DNA of 64,000 nt from Acidimicrobiia bacterium (GCA_035948415.1 DASZJD010000055.1:1-64000), one strand, 5' to 3'; numbered from the stretch's first letter, positions 36,903 through 45,447 are shown. Notes: generated by a model from the letters alone, not told the origin. Made by a program: numbers and translations.

Positions 36903-38129
36903 CTAGCCGCAGGCGGCGCCGACGGCCAACGAGGCGTCGAGACGGTGGAAGGCGTATCCGGGCACGGCCGGTCCGGCGTGGTTCTGCAGCTCGTGCTTCA
37001 CGCTGTCGGGCGAGAACGACGACCCACACTGCTCCTTCAGCAGCGCCGCCGCGGCGCTGACGAACGGCGTCGCCATCGACGTGCCGCTGAGCTGGCCGTA
37101 GGCGGTGTCCGAGGGCTTGTTGCCCTGGATGCAGCGGTCTGAGAACGCGCAGGTCGACACGACGCCGACACCGGGCGCCGCGATCGCCACGAAGCCGCCG
37201 TAGTTCGAGAACGGGGCCAGGTTCCCGGACGAGTCGGTCGCGGCCACGGCGATGACGTCCTTCGCGTAGGCGGCCGGCGAGAAGAGCTCGGTGCTGCCGT
37301 CGTTGCCGGCGGCCGCGACCACGACGACACCGTGGTCGTGGGCGTACACGACCGCCTGCTGCATGGTGGTGTCGCACCCCGGCCCGCCGAGGCTCAGGTT
37401 GATCACGCTGGCGCCGTTGTCCGCCGCCCACACGATGCCGTTGTAGACCTCGGCGTCGGTCCCGGATCCGTTCGCGTCGAGGACCCGCACGGCCACGAGG
37501 TGCGTGTTCGGCGCTCCGCCAAGGCCTCCGAGCGTGTCGTTGTCGGCGGCGATGCCCGCCACGTGCGTGCCGTGGCCGTAGGGGTCGCCCGTCACGGTGC
37601 CGCCGGCGACGAAGTCCGGGCCGGCGGTCACGCGCCCGACGAGGCCCTGGTGGTTGAGGTCCACGCCGGTGTCGACGATGGCGATCGTCGTGCCGCCACC
37701 GCTCTCGCCCTGGCTCCACGCGTTCGAGAAGTCCGCGCCCGGCTGGCTCCCGAGGCCCCACTGCTGGGGCGGCGAGTTGGTGTAGAGCGGGTAGTTCGGG
37801 GCCGTCGGCGTGAACGGAGGGTCGGTCTGCGCGTGGACGACCCGGTTCGGCTCGACCGTGAGCACGGTCCCGGTGTTCTGGAGCTGGGCCACCTTCGCGC
37901 TCTTGTCCGCCTCCGAGGTGGCGATGAAGGTGGTCGCGTGCGGGGCGGACGACGCCCCGGTCTTGACGACCGCGACGTAGTCGACCGGGTGCGCGGGTGT
38001 CGGCGTGACGCTGCTGCCGTCACAGCTCGACGGGGGCGGCGGGGGCGGGGGGCCGCACGCCGCCACGAACGCCCCGACGATCGCCACGACCGACGAGAAC
38101 ACCACCGCCCGACGGACGCGCAGCCTCAT
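36903..38129 (-). CDS. subtilisin-like serine protease (S8), predicted lipoprotein
   Basis: A 408-residue exported protease. The signal peptide ends with the lipobox VAAC (Cys25), followed by a Pro-rich linker, so it should be anchored to the outer face of the membrane. An inhibitor-I9-like propeptide (~residues 49-100) precedes the catalytic domain with Asp153 in AIVDTGVDLNH, His186 in GHGTHVAG, oxyanion Asn276 in AAAGNDGS and Ser351 in GTSMATPF. The domain runs to the end. It has an AGGA-type ribosome site and a -10 element (38208-38213) shared in a mirror arrangement with bL37. Confidence 0.95.
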   Translation of the reverse strand: MRLRVRRAVVFSSVVAIVGAFVAACGPPPPPPPSSCDGSSVTPTPAHPVDYVAVVKTGASSAPHATTFIATSEADKSAKVAQLQNTGTVLTVEPNRVVHAQTDPPFTPTAPNYPLYTNSPPQQWGLGSQPGADFSNAWSQGESGGGTTIAIVDTGVDLNHQGLVGRVTAGPDFVAGGTVTGDPYGHGTHVAGIAADNDTLGGLGGAPNTHLVAVRVLDANGSGTDAEVYNGIVWAADNGASVINLSLGGPGCDTTMQQAVVYAHDHGVVVVAAAGNDGSTELFSPAAYAKDVIAVAATDSSGNLAPFSNYGGFVAIAAPGVGVVSTCAFSDRCIQGNKPSDTAYGQLSGTSMATPFVSAAAALLKEQCGSSFSPDSVKHELQNHAGPAVPGYAFHRLDASLAVGAACG

Positions 38130-38207
38130 CCCAGCCTGTCCTCCAGGTCATCGCAGCCCGGGCCGCGGACCCAACCCCTCATCGTCGCTCGCGACGACCG
38201 GGCAGAA

Positions 38208-38243
38208 AGGGTAGTCCGAGCCTCGGCCGCCCCCGACTACCCT
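38208..38243. promoter_or_regulatory. mirror-image divergent promoters (GACTACCCT dyad)
   Basis: AGGGTAGTC at 38208-38216 and GACTACCCT at 38235-38243 form a perfect 9-bp inverted repeat with an 18-nt spacer. Each arm holds TACCCT in -10 orientation: one for the subtilase (about 80 nt leader), one for the bL37-like gene, whose GTG lies only 6 nt downstream. The dyad could also be a regulator site. Confidence 0.5.
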
Positions 38244-38249
38244 CCCAGC

Positions 38250-38336
38250 GTGCCCAAGAAGTCCAAGAAGCGCCGGCTGCGGGCCCGCCGCAGCAAGGCG
38301 AACCACGGCAGCCGGCCGAACGCCGGACGGCGCTGA
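38250..38336 (+). CDS. small basic ribosomal protein bL37-like
   Basis: A 28-residue basic protein: start VPKKSKKRRLRARRSKANHG, end SRPNAGRR. The SKANHGxRPNA signature is that of the actinobacterial 50S protein bL37, known from mycobacterial ribosome structures. GTG 38250 sits 6 nt after a TACCCT -10 element, so it is probably translated from a leaderless transcript. It faces the ABC permease gene tail-to-tail with a 1-nt gap. Confidence 0.88.
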   Translation: MPKKSKKRRLRARRSKANHGSRPNAGRR

Positions 38337-38337
38337 G

Positions 38338-39114
38338 TCACCCTCGGGACGCCACGAGCCTCGTCAGGCGGTGATCGGCGGTGAAGAGCCGCCGTCGCAT
38401 CCCCAGCGCCACCACGGTCGTGGTCGCGGCCACCGACCCCAGGATCAAGTACATGACCGCGGCCTGGACCCGCACGGCGTTGAACGGGTCCACCCCGGCC
38501 AGGATCAACCCCGTCATCGAGCCGGGAAGGGCGATCAGCCCGACGATCTTCGTGGTCTCGATCTGGGGGGTGAGCGCCGTCCGGAGCGCGGAGCGCACGT
38601 ACGGGCGGGCGGCCTCCTCCGCCGGCTGGCCGAGCGCCAGCCGGGCCTCGACCTCGTCACGCTTGTCACCGAGCTCGTCGACGAGGCGGCGAGCGACGAG
38701 GACGGTGGCCGCCATCGAGTTGCCGATCATGAGGCCGGCGAGCGGGACGATGGTCCGCACCGACAGGGTAAAGACCCCGAACCCGAAGAGCACCCCGAGG
38801 GTCAGCACCGCCGACGTCGCGAAGGCAGCCAGCGCCAGCCCGAACAACCCGGGCACGCGCGGGGCCCGCCGGGCGACCGTCCCCGACGCCGCCACCACCA
38901 TCACCGCCACCCATAGCCATGCCCACGACGACGACACGCCGGGCTGCAGCAGGGCCTCCAGCACCAGCCCGATGACGAGCAGCTGGGTGAGGGCGCGGGC
39001 CGCCGCCCAGAGGATGCTCGCCTCGAGGCCGAGCTGCCGCCACAGCGACAGGCCGACCGCCACCGCGACCAGCGTCCCCGACAGGCCGAGCCCGGCCCAC
39101 CCGATGTCGCTCAC
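38338..39114 (-). CDS. ABC transporter permease, FetB/YbbM (UPF0014) family
   Basis: A 258-residue inner-membrane protein with about seven hydrophobic segments. The UPF0014 signatures are GLEASILWAAARALTQLLVI, VRTIVPLAGLMIGNSMAATV, EARLALGQPAEEAARPYVRS and IVGLIALPGSMTGLILAG. E. coli FetB is linked to iron efflux under oxidative stress, so metal export is a reasonable guess. GTG 39114 overlaps the stop of the ATPase gene by 4 nt. Confidence 0.88.
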   Translation of the reverse strand: MSDIGWAGLGLSGTLVAVAVGLSLWRQLGLEASILWAAARALTQLLVIGLVLEALLQPGVSSSWAWLWVAVMVVAASGTVARRAPRVPGLFGLALAAFATSAVLTLGVLFGFGVFTLSVRTIVPLAGLMIGNSMAATVLVARRLVDELGDKRDEVEARLALGQPAEEAARPYVRSALRTALTPQIETTKIVGLIALPGSMTGLILAGVDPFNAVRVQAAVMYLILGSVAATTTVVALGMRRRLFTADHRLTRLVASRG

Positions 39115-39830
39115 CGCTCCCCGACCTCCTCGTCGCCGACGGCGACGGCGGCGAGGAACCGTCGCACCTCCGGCGGCGCGTCGGCCTCGAGCCGCGCCGC
39201 CGGGCCCGCGTGGGCGACCCGGCCCGCGACGAGGATCAGGACGTGGTCCGCCAGCCGCCGCAGCTGCTCGAGGTCGTGGGTGACCCACAGCACCCGCACC
39301 CCCCGGCCGGCGAGCCCCCGGGCGAGGGCCTCGAGCCCGCGCCGGGCCGCCGGGTCGACCGACGAGGTGACCTCGTCCATCAGGACCACGTCGGGGTCGG
39401 TGACGAGCGTTCGCGCCAGGCACACCCGTTGCGCCTCGCCGCCGGACAGCTCCGTCGCCGGCCGGGCGCGGAACGACGGATCGAGCCCGACGGCGTCGAG
39501 CGCCCGCGCCGCCGCGTCGGGGGTCAGCGTCGGCTCCGCCACCTGCAGGTTCTCGAGCACCGAGCCCGGGAACGGGGTCGGCCGCTGGAACACCATGCCG
39601 ACCCGACGGCGGAGCCGGAGCGGGTCGAGGGTCGCCACGTCCTCGCCGCGCAGCATCACCCGCCCGGCGGCCGGCACCTCCAGGCGGTTGCAGCACCGCA
39701 GCAGCGTCGACTTGCCGGCTCCCGATGGGCCGGCCACGACCGTGACGCCGCCGTCGGGGACCGACCCGGTGGCGGCGTCGAGGCGCCGCCCGTCCGGCCC
39801 CTCCACCGTGACGGCCTCGAAGCGGAACAA
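39111..39830 (-). CDS. ABC transporter ATP-binding protein, FetA/YbbL type
   Basis: A ~239-residue ATPase with Walker A AGPSGAGKSTLLRCC, Q-loop VGMVFQRPTPFPG, signature ELSGGEAQRVCLA, Walker B VVLMDEVTSSVD and H-loop VTHDLEQL. It energises the FetB-like permease encoded by the overlapping downstream gene. The start is uncertain: TTG 39830 gives the normal LFRFEAVTV opening; no ATG or GTG exists in the frame near there. Confidence 0.88.
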   Translation of the reverse strand: MFRFEAVTVEGPDGRRLDAATGSVPDGGVTVVAGPSGAGKSTLLRCCNRLEVPAAGRVMLRGEDVATLDPLRLRRRVGMVFQRPTPFPGSVLENLQVAEPTLTPDAAARALDAVGLDPSFRARPATELSGGEAQRVCLARTLVTDPDVVLMDEVTSSVDPAARRGLEALARGLAGRGVRVLWVTHDLEQLRRLADHVLILVAGRVAHAGPAARLEADAPPEVRRFLAAVAVGDEEVGER

Positions 39831-39895
39831 TGGCGTGGCGGTGCACCCGATGCCGGCATTGTCGCATCGGCGCGTCCGGCGCCGACGGGGCGAAG

Positions 39896-40357
39896 CTACG
39901 ACGCCCCGCCGGGCCAGCGCCGCGCCCGGGTCGGCGCCGCGGCGATGTCGCGGCGCGCCACGGCCGCCAGGACCAGCCCCGCGAGGAGGATCGGGGTCGA
40001 GAGCGACGCGAGCTCGGCGACCTGGTCGCCCGTGCCGTTCACCGCGCCCAGGTTGAAGGCGTGGTAGGCGAAGTGCGGCAGCGAGTACACGAGCCAGGCA
40101 ACCGAGGCGGCGACCACGAGCGGGCGCGTCATCCACGCCACCGCGCACGCGGTGAGCATCGAGAGGGCGAGGTTCAGCTCCCCGACGTCACGCACCAGGT
40201 GTTCGTTGTACGGACCGTCGGCCGCGGTCCACGTGTGACCCAAGCCCGGGAAGTCGAGGAAGAAGGACCGCGGCGCGACCGCCGCCCACACCCCGACGAA
40301 CAATCCGCTGACCACCAGGACGCCGAGGGCCAGCCGCACGGCCGGTCGGGCGCTCAT
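39896..40357 (-). CDS. small multi-pass membrane protein
   Basis: A 153-residue protein with four predicted membrane segments (LALGVLVVSGLFVGVWAAVA; NLALSMLTACAVAWMTRPLV; ASVAWLVYSLPHFAYHAFNL; LSTPILLAGLVLAAVA). Between the first two is a periplasmic loop GHTWTAADGPYNEHLVRDVG. It resembles unannotated DUF4345/DoxX-like proteins often placed next to NAD-binding oxidoreductases. It is last in the Rrf2-controlled operon, its ATGA overlapping the stop of the upstream epimerase gene. Confidence 0.75.
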   Translation of the reverse strand: MSARPAVRLALGVLVVSGLFVGVWAAVAPRSFFLDFPGLGHTWTAADGPYNEHLVRDVGELNLALSMLTACAVAWMTRPLVVAASVAWLVYSLPHFAYHAFNLGAVNGTGDQVAELASLSTPILLAGLVLAAVARRDIAAAPTRARRWPGGAS

Positions 40358-41286
40358 CGCGTCGCCCCGGTGAGACGCCGCGCCGCCGCGACCGACGCCC
40401 ATCCCTCCCGGGCGTCGCGGTGTGCGGGCGCCCAACCGGTCGCGCCTCGGAACCGTCCGTTTGACACCCGCTGCGACGCCAGCAGCGCGCTCGCGGCCGA
40501 TCCGGCGAAGACACGCACGAGGAGCGCGGGTGTCGGTCGCAGTCGCTTCAACCCGAACGCATCGGCGAACGCGTCGAGGTACTCGCGCCGCGTGAGCGGA
40601 TCGTCGTCCACGACGTTGTACACGCCGCCGGGGGCGTCGAGCGCGGCGACGACCGCGGTCGCGACGTCGTCGCTGTGGATCGAGGACAGGTAGGCGCCCG
40701 GCGCGCCGGCCACCGTCGAGGCCCGCCATCGAGCCAGGCGCAGCCCCTCGTCGACTCCGCGGCTCGTCGGCCCGTAGAAGAGCCCGAAACGGAGGACGAC
40801 GCCGCGGGCTCCGGTGGCGCCGAAGCGGGTCACGAGCTCCTCCCCCTCCAGCGTCGGCGCCAGCAGGCCGACCCGCAGGGGCGGCACCGACTCGTCGATC
40901 CACGCGTCGCCGCGGTCGGGGTACACGAAGGACACCGATTCCTTCACGAAGACGCCGACGTCGTGCGCCCGGGCGGCGGCCACCAGGCATCGGGTGGCCT
41001 CGGTGCGGAGGCGGTTGTGCGTCGCCCAGGCGCCCCGGCGGGCCGCCCGCGACACGGCGGGGACATTGGTGGCGAGGTGGGCGATGGCGTCGCAGCCGAC
41101 CGTCGCGTCGCGCACCGCCTCGGCGTCGAAGAGGTCGACGGCCACCGGCTCCGCTCCCGCTCCGCGCACGGCCGCTGCCCTCGACTCGTCCCGAGCGACG
41201 GCTCGCACCGCGTGCCCGGCCGCGACGAGCGCCCGCACCGTCGCGGGCCCGACGGTCCCGGTCGCCCCGGTCACGAACACCTTCAT
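40354..41286 (-). CDS. NAD(P)-binding SDR-type epimerase/reductase
   Basis: A 310-residue atypical extended SDR: Rossmann motif KVFVTGATGTVGPATVRAL, acidic/basic cofactor-selecting segment VARDESRAA, AHLATNVPAV, and SSIHSDDVATAVVAALDAPG near the substrate domain. The catalytic YxxxK of classical members is not evident, as KESVSFVYPDRG stands in its region. It is the middle gene of the Rrf2 operon with ATGA overlaps on both sides, so its level is probably set by the Rrf2 regulator. Confidence 0.85.
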   Translation of the reverse strand: MKVFVTGATGTVGPATVRALVAAGHAVRAVARDESRAAAVRGAGAEPVAVDLFDAEAVRDATVGCDAIAHLATNVPAVSRAARRGAWATHNRLRTEATRCLVAAARAHDVGVFVKESVSFVYPDRGDAWIDESVPPLRVGLLAPTLEGEELVTRFGATGARGVVLRFGLFYGPTSRGVDEGLRLARWRASTVAGAPGAYLSSIHSDDVATAVVAALDAPGGVYNVVDDDPLTRREYLDAFADAFGLKRLRPTPALLVRVFAGSAASALLASQRVSNGRFRGATGWAPAHRDAREGWASVAAARRLTGATR

Positions 41287-41774
41287 GCCAGCACCTCCTG
41301 GATCCAGGTCAGACCCTTCGCCATCGCTCGGGGGGGAGCCGTGGCGACCACCAGGTCGACGAGATCGGCGATCGACGTGCCGCGAAGCTCGGCTCGCCAG
41401 GCGTCGTCGGCCCGATCCATGACGACGTGGATCGAGCACGGCACCCGGTACTCGCGTCGCGCCACCCGGGCCGGGCCACGCTGGCGGATCTCGGTGCACC
41501 GGAACGCCGGCTCGTCGCCAGCGATCGCCTCCACCACGTCGAGCACGCTGATGGCGCTCGCGGCGCGGGCGAGCCGGTAGCCGCCGCGGCGGCCCGGCAG
41601 CGCCTCCAGGATCCCCGCGCGCGACAGCGCCTGCAGGTGCTTGGCGAGATACGGGGTGGGCACGGCGTGGTACTCGGCCAGCCGGCCGGCTGGGAGGGCG
41701 GCGCCGGGCGGGAGCACGGCGGCGAGCGTCACGCAGTGCAAGCCCCACTCCACGCCCTCGGGCAGCCGCATCAT
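41283..41774 (-). CDS. Rrf2-family transcriptional regulator
   Basis: A 163-residue winged-helix regulator: WGLHCVTLAAVLPPGAAL, AVPTPYLAKHLQALSRAGIL recognition helix, and GRRGGYRLARAASAISVLDV wing/dimer region. Cysteines at EPAFRCTEI and VPCSIH (plus one in the first helix) could hold an Fe-S cluster or sense thiols, as in IscR/NsrR relatives. The protein likely represses its own operon: a perfect 9-3-9 palindrome (41775-41795) abuts its first ATG and overlaps the -10 box. Coupled to the SDR gene by ATGA. Confidence 0.92.
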   Translation of the reverse strand: MMRLPEGVEWGLHCVTLAAVLPPGAALPAGRLAEYHAVPTPYLAKHLQALSRAGILEALPGRRGGYRLARAASAISVLDVVEAIAGDEPAFRCTEIRQRGPARVARREYRVPCSIHVVMDRADDAWRAELRGTSIADLVDLVVATAPPRAMAKGLTWIQEVLA

Positions 41775-41795
41775 CCCGGATATTAGATATCCGGG
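41775..41795. promoter_or_regulatory. Rrf2 operator: perfect palindrome overlapping the promoter
   Basis: CCCGGATAT at 41775-41783 and ATATCCGGG at 41787-41795 are perfect inverted repeats with a TAG spacer. On the minus strand the palindrome contains TAATAT (41785-41780), a near-consensus -10 box 5 nt before the rrf2 ATG. This AT-rich island stands out in the GC-rich context. Confidence 0.75.
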
Positions 41796-41820
41796 TAGCC
41801 CTCGGGCGAGCGGGCCGGGG

Positions 41821-42606
41821 TCAGAGCCGGTCGAGCAGCAGGCTCTGCAGCGAGCGGCCGATGCGGCCCCGCTCGTCGTGGAGGGCGCTCTCGGCGAGGC
41901 CGACCCCGTTGGCTTCGGCGTGCGTGCGGGCCTCGAGTGCGACCCACTCGCCGACCGGCCCGCGGTGAAGGTGGATGGTCAGGTCGGGGTTGATGAACAG
42001 GTAGCGGCCGCGCTCGAGCGCCGCGCTCACGCCGTTGCCGAAGTCGGCGGCGGCGGCGACCCGCTGCAGGGGGGTCGGCTCCTCGTCGGCCACCACCGGG
42101 ACCACGAGCCGGAACCAGATCGTCGCCTCCCCGACCTCCGCGAAGGACCCGGCCGCCACGCGGAGCTCCATCGCCTGCCAGAACCCGACCGAGGTGTTCG
42201 GGAACTGGATGACGTACGGCGACCCCGAGGCTGGGGGCGGGACCGTGGACGCCTCCGGATCGGGGACCGGCAACGCGAGGCCGGGGTCCACGCGGAGCCG
42301 CACCGCGCTGGCGCGGGCCACCTCGACGTCGGCGGCGACGAGGCTCGCCTCGAGCCACTGAACCCTCCGGCCGGGGCGCACGGTGCGGGTCTGCACCGTG
42401 AGCGGCGTCAGGGGGACGGGCCGGAGGAACTCGACGGTGAGGCGGGCGACGAAGGGGGCCGGGCCGGGGTCGACACGCTCGATCGCCCGGGCGAGCAGCG
42501 CCGCGGGGGGACCGCCGTGTTGGGCATCGGGGGACCACGGCCCACGGGCGAGCTCGCTCGGCACCAAGCGGTCGCCGTCGAGCTCGAACACCGCGTCGCT
42601 GCGCAT
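41821..42606 (-). CDS. acyl-CoA thioesterase family protein (double hotdog)
   Basis: A 261-residue protein with two hotdog folds in tandem. The N-terminal half shows GPWSPDAQHGGPPAALLARA, the TesB-like HGGP region, and FVARLTVEFLRPVPL. The C-terminal half shows FINPDLTIHLHRGPVGEWVA and LHDERGRIGRSLQSLL. Such proteins hydrolyse acyl-CoAs, with unknown chain specificity. It lies alone between the Rrf2 operator and the MBOAT gene. Confidence 0.9.
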   Translation of the reverse strand: MRSDAVFELDGDRLVPSELARGPWSPDAQHGGPPAALLARAIERVDPGPAPFVARLTVEFLRPVPLTPLTVQTRTVRPGRRVQWLEASLVAADVEVARASAVRLRVDPGLALPVPDPEASTVPPPASGSPYVIQFPNTSVGFWQAMELRVAAGSFAEVGEATIWFRLVVPVVADEEPTPLQRVAAAADFGNGVSAALERGRYLFINPDLTIHLHRGPVGEWVALEARTHAEANGVGLAESALHDERGRIGRSLQSLLLDRL

Positions 42607-42761
42607 CGCATCGGAGCGTACGGGGTCGTCCCGCGCTCGAGCGCAGCCGCGGCCGCGCCGTCGTCTCTCCCCCGCCTCGTGTGCGCCGGGGCCCGGGTCG
42701 GACGAGTGGCACCGAGATGCCCCGTACCAGGAAGTCGGCGAATGCGAGACTGTCGCCGCCG

Positions 42762-44195
42762 ATGCTGTTCCCGACCATCACGTTCGCCATCTTCTTCATC
42801 GTCGTGCTGCCGGTGAACTGGCTGCTCATCCAGCGGCCCTACCGCTGGAGCGTGTTCATCCTCGCGGCGTCGTACTTCTTCTACGGCTACTACGACTGGC
42901 GGTTCTGCTTCCTGCTCGCCGGCTCCACGCTCGTCAACCAGTTCGTGGCCCTGCGCATCTTCCGCAGCGAGCGCGAGGCGGCACGGCGGGCGTGGCTCGC
43001 CGCCGGCGTCGTGGCGAACCTGGGCGGGCTCGCCTACTTCAAGTACTACGACTTCTTCGTCAGCAACGCGACGAACGCGCTGGCCCGGCTCGGGCTCGGG
43101 GTCTCGCCCACCATCGTCGCCGTCGCCCTGCCGATCGGGATCTCGTTCTTCACCTTCCAGGCCCTGAGCTACATCGTCGACGTCTACCGCCGGACCTTCG
43201 AGCCCCGCACGATGCTCGAGTTCGCCGTCTACCTGTCGTTCTTCCCCCACGTCGTCTCGGGGCCGATCGTGCGGGCCGCTGAGTTCCTGCCCCAGCTGCG
43301 ACTGCGCCACGACCCACGTCGCGTGGACTCGAGCCGCGCCTTCTTCCTCATCTTCATCGGGCTGTTCAAGAAGGTCGTCATCGCGAACTTCCTCGGGACG
43401 AACCTCGTCGACATCGTGTTCGCCAACCCGAAGCAGCACGGCTCGCTCGAGGTGCTCGTCGCCGTCTACGCGTACGCCATCCAGATCTACGCCGACTTCA
43501 GCGGCTACACCGACATGGCGATCGGCTTGGCGCTCCTGCTCGGCTTCCGCTTCCCCCAGAACTTCGACCGTCCCTACACGGCGACGTCGCTCCAGGACTT
43601 CTGGCGCCGCTGGCACATGACGCTCTCGCGGTGGCTGCGGGACTACCTCTACATCCCGCTCGGCGGCGACCGGAAGGGCCGGTGGCGGACCTACCGCAAC
43701 ATCATGATCACGTTCCTGCTGGGCGGGCTCTGGCACGGGGCCTCGTGGACCTTCGTCGTGTGGGGCGGGATCCACGGCAGCTTCCTCAGCTACGAGCACT
43801 GGCAGCGAACCCGCCGCGCCGCCGCCCACCATCACCCGGCGCCGGACCGCTGGCGGGGACGCCTGGGCCGTCGGCTCTTCATCTTCAACGTCGTGTGCCT
43901 CGGGTGGGTCTTCTTCCGGGCTGATTCCTTCTCGAACGCAGCTGACGTGCTGACCCAGATCTTCGACCCGGCGCACTGGGGTCAGGCCGCCCCGCTCGTC
44001 ACCGGCGGCGTGCTCCTCGCCATCGGCGCGGGCCTGCTCGAGCAGTACATTCCGCGTGACCTCCTGGCCCGGGCGATGAGCGCGTTCTCGCGCCTGACGC
44101 CGGCGGCTCAAGGCGTGGCGTTGGGAGTCGCGCTCTTGCTCACCAACACCATGGGTCCGCGCGGCGTCGCCCCCTTCATCTACTTCCGGTTCTGA
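42762..44195 (+). CDS. MBOAT-family membrane-bound O-acyltransferase (AlgI-like)
   Basis: A 477-residue multi-pass protein. Typical of AlgI-like enzymes are the MLFPTITFAIFFIVVLPVNW start, WSVFILAASYFFYGYYDWRF, IYADFSGYTDMAIGLALLLG, FWRRWHMTLSRWLRDYLYIP, and the invariant active-site His in GLWHGASWTFVVWGG. It moves acetyl or other acyl groups across the membrane to a secreted glycan. ATG 42762 gives the family N-terminus; ATG 42717 or an earlier GTG would add up to 27 residues, and neither has a Shine-Dalgarno. The DUF459 gene begins 1 nt after the stop. Confidence 0.93.
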   Translation: MLFPTITFAIFFIVVLPVNWLLIQRPYRWSVFILAASYFFYGYYDWRFCFLLAGSTLVNQFVALRIFRSEREAARRAWLAAGVVANLGGLAYFKYYDFFVSNATNALARLGLGVSPTIVAVALPIGISFFTFQALSYIVDVYRRTFEPRTMLEFAVYLSFFPHVVSGPIVRAAEFLPQLRLRHDPRRVDSSRAFFLIFIGLFKKVVIANFLGTNLVDIVFANPKQHGSLEVLVAVYAYAIQIYADFSGYTDMAIGLALLLGFRFPQNFDRPYTATSLQDFWRRWHMTLSRWLRDYLYIPLGGDRKGRWRTYRNIMITFLLGGLWHGASWTFVVWGGIHGSFLSYEHWQRTRRAAAHHHPAPDRWRGRLGRRLFIFNVVCLGWVFFRADSFSNAADVLTQIFDPAHWGQAAPLVTGGVLLAIGAGLLEQYIPRDLLARAMSAFSRLTPAAQGVALGVALLLTNTMGPRGVAPFIYFRF

Positions 44196-44196
44196 G

Positions 44197-45384
44197 ATGT
44201 CCTCGCCCTCCCGCTCCGACGCGCCGACGACGACCCGCTCGGCTGAGCGTGCCTCGGCGTCGAGGTCGGCGCCGTCGCTGGACGACCTCACCGGGGACCG
44301 GGGCAGCCCGCCGCGGCGGCCCCTGCCCGCCGGGAAGGTCCTGGCGGTCGGGCTCGTCACGCTGCTCGTCGGGGCGCTGCTGAACGCGCCGGGGATCCGC
44401 AAGACCGCGCTCGGCCAGCCGGTGGGGTGGCGCCGAGACCTGGCCACGTTCTTCGCCAACCCGCTCTACGACGTCAGCCACGCCCTGTACCTGGACCGGC
44501 TGCGGGTCGACCTCAAGCAGCTGCTCGGCCGGAGCCGCGACGACGCCGTGAACAGCCGCCTGCCGAGCCCGACGACCACCACCCCCACCACCGCCGGCGC
44601 GACCCCGACGACGCTGCCTGCTCGCGAGGTGTTCTCGCCGCAGCACCAGGCCCGGCTCTGGGTCGGGGGCGACTCGCTGGCGGAGACGCCCGGGTCGTCG
44701 CTCATCACCGGCGCCGGCGCGACCGGCGCCGTCGGCATCCTCGGCCCGGTCGACACCCACATCTCGACGGGGCTGGCCCGGCCGGAGGTGTTCAACTGGC
44801 CCGACTACCTGCGCACGACGCTCACGGCGAACCTGCCGGACGCGGTCGTGCTCACCTTCGGCGCCAACGACGACCAGACGCTGACCGGCGCTGGGGGCGG
44901 CGAGCAGTTCGGGGGCCCCGACTGGCAGGCCGAGTACGCCCGTCGGGTCGGCGGGCTCATGGACACGATCACCGGCATCACCAGCCATCCGCGGCTCTTC
45001 ATGGTCGGGATCCCGCCGGTGCGCGACATGGCGCGTTTCACCGGCGACTACACGATCATCAACCGGATCTACGCCGCGCAGGCGGCGGCGCGTCGCGGCC
45101 GCGTCTACTACGTCGACACCGTCGCGTCGCTCGGCGCCCCGGGGGGCGGCTACACCGACTTCCTGGCCAACGCCGACGGGACGGTGGTGCAGGTCCGGAC
45201 CGCGGACGGGATCCACTTCACCCGGGCCGGCGGCGACCGCATCGCGGGGGCGATCCTGGCCGCGATGCGCCAGGCCTTCGACCTCGACTCGTGGCGGACC
45301 GGCGGCTCGACGACCACGACCAGCGGGCCCCGGCCCGTGGGCGGGCATCCGCGCCATCCGACCCCGACCACCCGGCTGCCCTGA
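44197..45384 (+). CDS. membrane-anchored SGNH-hydrolase-like protein (DUF459)
   Basis: A 395-residue bitopic protein: disordered cytoplasmic N-terminus, one membrane helix (KVLAVGLVTLLVGALLNA), Thr/Pro-rich linker and an external SGNH-like domain. Block I is WVGGDSLAETPG, block III VVLTFGANDDQTL, and block V DGIHFTRAGGD. Together with the MBOAT protein it should complete acyl transfer to a surface polysaccharide, as AlgX/PatB-type partners do. The Thr/Pro-rich C-terminus is low complexity. Confidence 0.87.
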   Translation: MSSPSRSDAPTTTRSAERASASRSAPSLDDLTGDRGSPPRRPLPAGKVLAVGLVTLLVGALLNAPGIRKTALGQPVGWRRDLATFFANPLYDVSHALYLDRLRVDLKQLLGRSRDDAVNSRLPSPTTTTPTTAGATPTTLPAREVFSPQHQARLWVGGDSLAETPGSSLITGAGATGAVGILGPVDTHISTGLARPEVFNWPDYLRTTLTANLPDAVVLTFGANDDQTLTGAGGGEQFGGPDWQAEYARRVGGLMDTITGITSHPRLFMVGIPPVRDMARFTGDYTIINRIYAAQAAARRGRVYYVDTVASLGAPGGGYTDFLANADGTVVQVRTADGIHFTRAGGDRIAGAILAAMRQAFDLDSWRTGGSTTTTSGPRPVGGHPRHPTPTTRLP

Positions 45385-45387
45385 CCG

Positions 45388-45402
45388 GGCGCCGACGGCG
45401 CC
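45388..45402 (+). terminator. possible hairpin after the DUF459 gene
   Basis: GGCGCC-GAC-GGCGCC forms a 6-bp stem with a three-base loop 3 nt after the stop. No T-tract follows, so termination strength is uncertain. Confidence 0.3.
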
Positions 45403-45447
45403 GGCCCTCGCCGCTGCCATAGTGAGTGCACGGCGGGCCAACCGGAG

